IMG/VR virus record: IMGVR_UViG_3300044701_003160
Coordinates: 1 to 64,000 of that record
Reading direction: 5' to 3' (one strand)
From: a virus
Length of the DNA stretch: 64,000 nt
Below the pieces are notes generated by a model, which was given only the letters and a program-made list of their open reading frames with translations, made no database searches and was not told the DNA's origin. Below, piece by piece: positions 58,083 through 64,000 of the stretch (its first letter is position 1; every line of letters starts with the position of its first letter). Position numbers and translations under genes: made by a program.

Positions 58083-60365
58083 TCAGTAAGATGCAATGAT
58101 GGTGCCACCCATATTAAAGATACTTATCAATAGACCAGAAGTGGCGTTAATACTTATAGTTCCAGTTGTAATCGTTCCAGCAGCGTGAACAATTTGTGGA
58201 ATAGCAGTATGCCCAGTTGTATTTGTACTAGATCTTATAATAATATTTCTACTACCAACAGAACTATTTCTTGCAATTATTTCAAACTTTTTACCAGAAG
58301 TAAAATTTGAAATATTAACAGCACTATTAGTAGTATCAAAAGTAACATAATGGAATGAAGTTGTATTAGAATCTACTGTAGATGTATTAATTCCAACATA
58401 AACTGCGGTTGTTCCTGAAGATACAAAAGAAGAAGCAGTTACGATTCCTGCAATATTAGCATTACCATTAACAGTTAATGTATTAGAAACATACAAATCA
58501 GTAAAACTAGAAGTTCCTGCAGTATCAATACCAGCAATTACTTGAGCTCCGCCACCAATATTGTATAACCCAGAACCATCTCCATAAAAAATTGCTCCAG
58601 TTACAATTCCACTAATATTAGCATTTCCATTAATTGTAGTATTACCATCAATTCTAGTATTACCACTTACATGAAGTCTCGTTGATGGTTGTGAAGTTCC
58701 AACACCAACATTTCCACTTGCATCTGTGTATACAAAGGTCTCTAAAGACTGGTCATCACAATAAACTTTGCCAATTTTACCAGATCCAACAACTTCAGCA
58801 CTATTTCCACGATAAATCACTTTTGTATTTGTACTCATATCAAATGAGTTTATAGTGGCTGACTCAGTTGCATTCAAATAAAAAGTATCACCCTCTCTAT
58901 TATAGACATAATACGCATTAGTATTTGCTGTTGTTATAACTTTTCCATCAGGAGAACAAGAAATTCCAACTTCTCCACCAGTAAGAGTTCCAACTAAAGT
59001 AAATGTGCTTCCAGATCTATCATAAACCGTTGAATTTGTTCCATTAGAAACAATCACAGTTGCTCCATCATCACTTACACATACTTGAGTGCCTCCTAAT
59101 ATCAAATCTCCTATTTTACGGAAAAGTCCATATGTATTTTCATTCCGCTCATAAACATAAGATTTATTCTGTGCAATATTACCAACAACAATAATATTTC
59201 CAACTCCATCTACAGAGACACTGCTACCAAAAGTTCCTGAAGAAGGACTGGTTAAAATACCAACTTTATCATAAGTATTATCATTTCTATCATATACATA
59301 GACACCACCTGAATTATAAGGTGGTGTAGTACATCCAGCTCCCGGAGCACCAACTACTAAAACTTTTGCATCTGCACTAATTGCAAGTGACTGACCAAAT
59401 AAATCTCCTTCAGATTCTCCTCTCAATACGATAAGTTTATCTACATTTTTTGCAGACTCGCATATATTTGTACTCCCAATTCCACAGGCAAATAATGAAT
59501 CTGTTCCTAGAGATTCTGAATCTAAGAGTTCACAAAATGTTGAGTTTGCAATACCACAATATTCTGGATCTACTGGCGGTTTATAATCATAAACCCAAAC
59601 TACTCCGGTTCTTAATGCAGTAGAGAATCCAACACTTGTCGATGATACACCAACAATTCGTGTTTCCTCAATAACATTTGGTCCACCAACAGCAAAAGTT
59701 TTTCCATCAAGAGACATTGCAACAGAGTAACCATAATCATCAATACTTGTGGTTCCAATTCCAACTCCGTGCGTTGCTCCAAGGCCTGCCTTGGAATATT
59801 CTCCAACAATACAATCTCTTTTTATAAAATTATTTGAAATTCTCTCATACAAATAGGCACTTCCATAATAAGTTGCAATACCAACCGTAGTTCCTATTCC
59901 TACAAAATATCCATCAATAATTGACGTTCTGTTTCCAATAATAATTAAACTTCCATTTGCATTTGTTGCAATGGAATTTCCAAAACCACCATAAGTACCA
60001 AATCCAATATGAGTAGGTTCTGATGGATTATAAACACTTGTAGTAAAAGAACCAACGTTTGTATAGTCCTCTATTCCACCTAAAGAATCTGAGATTGCAC
60101 TTCTTTCTCCAGTAAATGAATGTGCTGAAATTCCAAGAAAATTCTTTGGTAATGTTCTAGATCCAGATGAAAGATTCCCCACTACATTTGCAGCAGAATC
60201 AACTCTTAAATTTCCAGCATCAAGGTTTATGATTTCTGCAGGTTCGTCTAATGCAGTATAAAGAATTGGTCTGGTAAAATCATGTATACCAGTATCGGGA
60301 ATCTCTATAAATTCTTCTGCATCCAAAAAATCACTATCACTTACAAATATATCATCCATAATCAA
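58083..60365 (-). CDS. FG-GAP-like propeller virion protein, 760 aa
   Basis: Residues about 100-520 are FG-GAP-like repeats (YGYSVAMSLDGKTFAVGGP; FGQSLAISADAKVLVVGAPG; GVYVYDRNDNTYDKVG), the build of integrin-alpha-type propellers. From about 545 there is the VGVGTSQPSTRLHVSGNTRI fibre motif and NGNANISG repeats, ending in a beta head. It is coupled to the upstream structural gene by ATGA (60362-60365). Probably a tail-fibre or baseplate-attached protein. Confidence 0.75.
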   Translation of the reverse strand: MIMDDIFVSDSDFLDAEEFIEIPDTGIHDFTRPILYTALDEPAEIINLDAGNLRVDSAANVVGNLSSGSRTLPKNFLGISAHSFTGERSAISDSLGGIEDYTNVGSFTTSVYNPSEPTHIGFGTYGGFGNSIATNANGSLIIIGNRTSIIDGYFVGIGTTVGIATYYGSAYLYERISNNFIKRDCIVGEYSKAGLGATHGVGIGTTSIDDYGYSVAMSLDGKTFAVGGPNVIEETRIVGVSSTSVGFSTALRTGVVWVYDYKPPVDPEYCGIANSTFCELLDSESLGTDSLFACGIGSTNICESAKNVDKLIVLRGESEGDLFGQSLAISADAKVLVVGAPGAGCTTPPYNSGGVYVYDRNDNTYDKVGILTSPSSGTFGSSVSVDGVGNIIVVGNIAQNKSYVYERNENTYGLFRKIGDLILGGTQVCVSDDGATVIVSNGTNSTVYDRSGSTFTLVGTLTGGEVGISCSPDGKVITTANTNAYYVYNREGDTFYLNATESATINSFDMSTNTKVIYRGNSAEVVGSGKIGKVYCDDQSLETFVYTDASGNVGVGTSQPSTRLHVSGNTRIDGNTTINGNANISGIVTGAIFYGDGSGLYNIGGGAQVIAGIDTAGTSSFTDLYVSNTLTVNGNANIAGIVTASSFVSSGTTAVYVGINTSTVDSNTTSFHYVTFDTTNSAVNISNFTSGKKFEIIARNSSVGSRNIIIRSSTNTTGHTAIPQIVHAAGTITTGTISINATSGLLISIFNMGGTIIASY

Positions 60366-61156
60366 ACCTCTTCTTTAGTATCATAATGGTATCCAGAAAC
60401 TGAATATTCTGAATTATCTCCAGGATAATCTGCTGGAGATGATCCTTTATATTCAACAATTAATTTTTCACCATCAATTCTTTCTGCAATGATGTGATAA
60501 AAACAATCAATAGGCATTCCGCCTTTTGATTGAAGATATACTTTGCTCTCATCCCATCTCTTAATAATAACATCTTGATGAGCACCAATTGGTTGAAGTG
60601 TAATTACAATCGACCGAATATCTACAAAGTCTTTCCAGTAACTTGGAAGACTTATTTCTGTAGAATTTTTAACTCTTCCTTTAATATAAACATCATTTGA
60701 GGGACCTTCTATACAAGTATGTCTGAGTCTCCATCCTTCTTTTGATGGGTGAGGAATATCAAAGTTCTTTTTTCTAGAAAGAACATGCTTACCACACTGA
60801 GATTTTACATTAGACTGTGAGGTGATATTTCTTCTCGCAAGAATATTGGAACTTACAAAAAAACTTCCTTTAACCGCAGAGTTTCCTATAGTATATAATG
60901 ATAATTTATTTGGAGAGGTTCCACATACAGATCCAAAAACATTAGGAGTTGGAGAATCATTATTTTTTAATGGTGCAACCATTAATGTTGCAGTAATTTG
61001 ATTATGAGATTTATCGTTTCCGACTACTGTAGGTCCTTGCATGTAAGCAGCACCACGAATTGTTGCTGGACCTCTACCAAGATTTTCTGGTTTAGTTTCG
61101 TCTTTTGTTACATGAAGTTGACCATGGATCAACTCAAAATCACTTGAACTTGACAT
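60362..61156 (-). CDS. Virion structural protein with conserved FDIPHPSKEGWR domain, 264 aa
   Basis: The C-terminal half begins NFDIPHPSKEGWRLRHTCIE and continues VYIKGRVKNSTEISLPSYWK and VITLQPIGAHQDVII. I recall this domain as frequent at the ends of cyanophage fibre and structural proteins. The N-terminal half is beta-rich (QGPTVVGNDKSHNQITATLM). No enzyme motif. It lies between a needle-like gene and the propeller gene, so a baseplate or fibre role is likely. Confidence 0.75.
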   Translation of the reverse strand: MSSSSDFELIHGQLHVTKDETKPENLGRGPATIRGAAYMQGPTVVGNDKSHNQITATLMVAPLKNNDSPTPNVFGSVCGTSPNKLSLYTIGNSAVKGSFFVSSNILARRNITSQSNVKSQCGKHVLSRKKNFDIPHPSKEGWRLRHTCIEGPSNDVYIKGRVKNSTEISLPSYWKDFVDIRSIVITLQPIGAHQDVIIKRWDESKVYLQSKGGMPIDCFYHIIAERIDGEKLIVEYKGSSPADYPGDNSEYSVSGYHYDTKEEV

Positions 61157-61168
61157 AAGTTGTAATGC

Positions 61169-61747
61169 TTATAATGGAAAAGGTTTTGCGATCTGAACTA
61201 TATCATTAAGAATTGGTAGTGATGGTGGTTTAATTGAACTCATCGAAGTCATTTTCTGAACACTACCAGCAACAATTTTCATAATATTTATTGCAGTCTG
61301 CTGCATCTCACCATCAGTAAATAAACTGATTGATTCATTTGCATTTGCGGTAAATCTTTTGGTCTTAATATTTACACTCTCATTGGAGTGAATGTTAATT
61401 ACACCGCTCGAATTTGTTTTACCCCGAGCAATTAAATCAATATTCTCAGCCTCCATACGAATTCTTCCGCCAGTACGAATAACAATATCACTATTGGAAG
61501 CATCAAAGTACATTCCAACTGCATCTTTTGGAATATCATCACCAGACTTAACTTGATATCTTCCCCTACACCGAGAGGTAATCCATCGTTTTCTTGGCTC
61601 AGTTTGATCAAGTACAATATATTCTAACGATTCTTGACCTTGAATAAGAGCAGATGATTTTACTTGATCTTCATGGATATGTCCAAATTTTATAGAACCA
61701 TCTTTAGTTCCTTGCGATCTTGTCTCGTAATTTCTTGATTTTGTCAT
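61169..61747 (-). CDS. Probable baseplate needle-type protein (gp5-C-like beta-helix), 192 aa
   Basis: Residues about 85-160 show the short-strand rhythm of triple-stranded beta-helices: SDIVIRTGGRIRMEAENIDL, GVINIHSNESVNIKTKRFTA, ANESISLFTDGEMQQ. Similar patterns occur at the C-terminus of T4 gp5 and in VgrG. The N-terminal part is charged. Coupled by ATGA (61744-61747) to the preceding gene, two genes downstream of the gp5-like OB-fold gene. Probably the puncturing-needle partner of the hub; inference from pattern and position. Confidence 0.65.
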   Translation of the reverse strand: MTKSRNYETRSQGTKDGSIKFGHIHEDQVKSSALIQGQESLEYIVLDQTEPRKRWITSRCRGRYQVKSGDDIPKDAVGMYFDASNSDIVIRTGGRIRMEAENIDLIARGKTNSSGVINIHSNESVNIKTKRFTANANESISLFTDGEMQQTAINIMKIVAGSVQKMTSMSSIKPPSLPILNDIVQIAKPFPL

Positions 61748-62817
61748 CTTGGAACCCTATCAAATTCTTTTTTTGGCGGTACTATTCCTACACAATCTAC
61801 AACTGAAATAATTGTTGCTCCTGGAGGTGGAATAAAACTTTGCTCTTCATCCAATCTTCTTACTCTAAAAATAGGTCTTGCTGATAAATTATATCCTGTG
61901 GGAGAATTTGTGGTAATTTCCGGGAAATCATCAAAACCTGATCCTGGACTTATTACATTTATTCTAATGATTCTACCATTATCTATAACAGGTTCTAAGA
62001 CTGCTCCACGATCAGGTGTTACTATTATTTGATCACCTGGTTGATATCCAAATCCAGGATTATCAATATCTATATCTTCTATCTCAAGAATTACTGGATA
62101 TATTGATGGTTGTATGGGTGGGATACTTGGTGGAATAAGTATGTCTTCTGGTTCTAATTCTGGAGTTACATTTGGTGGTACAACAACATAAGTTCCATCA
62201 GGTTTTTGAATTAGACCCTGCTCTGGTCTTTTAATTACCCTACCACCACCACTATAACTGCCATCTGGAGCAGCAAGATATCCATCACCAGGTGCTTTAA
62301 TTTTTATTCGAGTAACACTTCCATTACTTATTTCTGTTTGCAATTTACTTCCAGATCCCTTTCCAGACTGATCAACAAGTTGTGCGAAGGGTGGTGAGGT
62401 ATAATTTTTTCCACCATTAACAATATCAAATCCAATAACTCCAGAAGAAACTGGACTTATAATTGTATTTGCCTGTACACCTAAACCTTCCCCACCAAAA
62501 ATATTTAAAATTGGAGGTCCAGAGGGTTTTGCTCCTGTATCGCAAGGAGATGATGTTGCCAAATCGTTAGATGGAACTAAAGCATTAACTTGACTTATTG
62601 TTAATTCTTGTTGAATCCTATTCTTATCTTGAAAATAAAAAAGTTGTGATGGATTTGCGGCCGCGATTTTATTTGCTTCACTTCTTGTCACATCATTTAC
62701 TCTCATTTCATCAATATCATAAAAAGAAACTCTTATAGGATCATTTTTAAATCCATTAAATTCTTTTCTTTTTTTATCTTGACGATCTACAAATTCCTCT
62801 CTAAGTAATTCTGTCAT
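61744..62817 (-). CDS. Virion structural protein with Gly/Pro beta repeats, 357 aa
   Basis: Contains repeats such as FDIVNGGKNYTSPPFAQLVD with GSVTRIKIKAPGDGYLAAPD, and IDNPGFGYQPGDQIIVTPD with IIRINVISPGSGFDDFPEIT. The same GxGYxxxPxI/GxVxxIxVxxxGxGY pattern occurs in the two beta-helix fibre proteins. Pro-rich linker at about 205-235. Coupled by ATGA at both ends (62814-62817 and 61744-61747). A baseplate structural protein. Confidence 0.75.
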   Translation of the reverse strand: MTELLREEFVDRQDKKRKEFNGFKNDPIRVSFYDIDEMRVNDVTRSEANKIAAANPSQLFYFQDKNRIQQELTISQVNALVPSNDLATSSPCDTGAKPSGPPILNIFGGEGLGVQANTIISPVSSGVIGFDIVNGGKNYTSPPFAQLVDQSGKGSGSKLQTEISNGSVTRIKIKAPGDGYLAAPDGSYSGGGRVIKRPEQGLIQKPDGTYVVVPPNVTPELEPEDILIPPSIPPIQPSIYPVILEIEDIDIDNPGFGYQPGDQIIVTPDRGAVLEPVIDNGRIIRINVISPGSGFDDFPEITTNSPTGYNLSARPIFRVRRLDEEQSFIPPPGATIISVVDCVGIVPPKKEFDRVPR

Positions 62818-64000
62818 TTGAAAGCAGTACTATAGTCTGGTTGATTTGAAGAACTTCCATTTCCAGATCCATAAGAGAATACTGGATTTGGTCCAATTAA
62901 CTTATCAAAAGAAACCTGAGGATCTCCACCCTGAGAGAATGCTCCCGCCAAATTAATTTCTTGTTGTTGAGGACATGCTGCATCATCATCACATTTGAAA
63001 AAGTTAAGAATACCATTTGCAAAATCTAATGCATTAAATATAGAATCTATGGCACCAGTTACAAGACCAACACCCTGAGAAAATAATGCAATTGCAGTTT
63101 GTACTGCATTTGTAATTTGATCTAAAATACCAAAGTTATTTAATAAGTCAGATACAAAACTTTCAACAAAACAAAATGCAGTATCAATAAGTTTATCAAG
63201 TAAACCTGATAATATATTTCCAATTAAACCTGGAAGTTGTCTTACTAATTTATTAAACAAACAAGAAAGAAGATTGGTTCCTTCATTTATTTTCTTCATA
63301 AATTTTGGCATCTCACTTGGAAATAGAAAAGGCAATACCTTTTTTGCAGAATCGGAAACTACATTATAAGCATAACCACGAATACTATCAAATAAACTTT
63401 TTACATATCCTGTAATATCGCCAGTTGCAATATCTAAAACTTTCTGAATAAATTTTTCTCTATCAGGATCTCCACCACCAAAAAGTTCTGCAATCGTATC
63501 ATAATCTTTAATATCATTCAGTAGATTTTGAATTGTTGTTTGAATTCCCTTGAAAGGACTATTATCAGTTTTACAGGGACTTGCGAGTGGTGTTGGTTTT
63601 TTCCTATCAAGATCTTGTTCTGTCCAAGCTTGAACTGCACTGTCACTTAAATGAATTTTATCACCAATTGATTGAATTACTTTCCAATATTCTTGAGTTC
63701 CTATTAAATTGGTTGGGACAAATGCACCTCTTTCTGGTGTTCCTTCTTTATAAGTTTGATTAAAGAGTTGACCACCACCTATTTCACCTTTTGGTTGTTC
63801 TTTTGGAACATCATTATTGGAGTTAATTAATACTCCATCAATATAAGGCTCTTGTCCTGCCATTCCATCTAAGAACCATCCAGTTACAATCGTACCAGAA
63901 GAAAGTGCAGGAGTGTCATGAAATCCACCAAGACCAGAACCTGCAGTAACTGGCATAACCACATTTGCCATAGGCAACTGTTCGTCAGGAAGATCCTGAG
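62814..64000 (-). CDS. 5: gp5-like baseplate hub subunit, 5' end outside window
   Basis: The frame is open to the window edge; visible residues begin QDLPDEQLPMANVVMPVTAG and continue TGWFLDGMAGQEPYIDG. This is the OB-fold of T4 gp5 and VgrG (PWA.V..P......G......G..V...F.dG....P.i.G). The TTG at 63977 is therefore not the true start. No lysozyme motif is seen in the visible part. The C-terminal 250 residues are helical and hydrophobic (LPGLIGNILSGLLDKLIDTA, LVTGAIDSIFNALDFANGIL), unusual for gp5. It is the hub that pierces the envelope. Confidence 0.75.
   Translation of the reverse strand, partial: QDLPDEQLPMANVVMPVTAGSGLGGFHDTPALSSGTIVTGWFLDGMAGQEPYIDGVLINSNNDVPKEQPKGEIGGGQLFNQTYKEGTPERGAFVPTNLIGTQEYWKVIQSIGDKIHLSDSAVQAWTEQDLDRKKPTPLASPCKTDNSPFKGIQTTIQNLLNDIKDYDTIAELFGGGDPDREKFIQKVLDIATGDITGYVKSLFDSIRGYAYNVVSDSAKKVLPFLFPSEMPKFMKKINEGTNLLSCLFNKLVRQLPGLIGNILSGLLDKLIDTAFCFVESFVSDLLNNFGILDQITNAVQTAIALFSQGVGLVTGAIDSIFNALDFANGILNFFKCDDDAACPQQQEINLAGAFSQGGDPQVSFDKLIGPNPVFSYGSGNGSSSNQPDYSTAFK

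Overview
The window is an AT-rich, very gene-dense stretch of a T4-like cyanomyovirus genome (a contractile-tailed phage of marine Synechococcus or Prochlorococcus type). This rests on the gp5-like baseplate hub at the right edge, T4-type late promoter motifs (TATAAATA, CTAAATA, CATAAATA), small conserved cyanophage-style hypothetical genes, phage tRNAs and a huge tail-fibre region. No database search was possible, so family names come from motifs read by eye. Nearly every gene lies on the minus strand; only two convincing genes (32233-32811 and 49113-49562) are on the plus strand.

Layout. 1-6194: about twenty small genes, mostly hypothetical, often joined by ATGA or TGATG overlaps and served by consensus-like sigma70 promoters with 17-bp spacers. 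They include a ParB/Srx-like protein, a putative papain-like-fold protein and a HExxH metallopeptidase. 6197-6224: terminator. 6250-14920: a tightly overlapping, late-expressed glycan and nucleotide-sugar operon of six genes. Its members are a GH130-like/FkbM fusion, a methyltransferase/GT25 fusion, an APH-type kinase interrupted by a one-base shift in a T9 run, a nucleotidyltransferase/HAD fusion, an epimerase and a GT25/TPR/FkbM/WavE-like fusion. 14951-32143: tail-fibre locus with four collagen-like (Gly-X-Gln) fibres, a beta-helix fibre, a 1348-residue beta-propeller protein and a Tfa-like chaperone. 32233-34030: two 2-oxoglutarate/Fe(II) oxygenases around a second Tfa-like gene. 34056-46225: three kelch-like proteins made of 18, 18 and 12 blades, alternating with a sulfotransferase, a GT4/FkbM fusion, a GT-A glycosyltransferase and a third oxygenase. 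46253-55439: more fibre and structural proteins, including a 1958-residue beta-helix-type protein. 55531-58022: a second early-type island with a Mom-like DNA-modification gene, an HNH homing endonuclease, tRNA-Thr, a tRNA with Leu anticodon and small genes. 58083-64000: baseplate and tail structural genes ending in a gp5-like hub that runs off the window.

How it works together (inference). The fibre, kelch and enzyme genes all sit behind late promoters, so glycosyl transfer, sugar methylation, sulfation and hydroxylation would occur while virions are being built. The most economical reading is that the phage decorates its own fibres, although modification of the host surface cannot be excluded. 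The Mom-like protein would mask phage DNA from restriction. The two most unusual items are the late glycan operon with its homopolymer frameshift and the strict six-blade modular kelch proteins.
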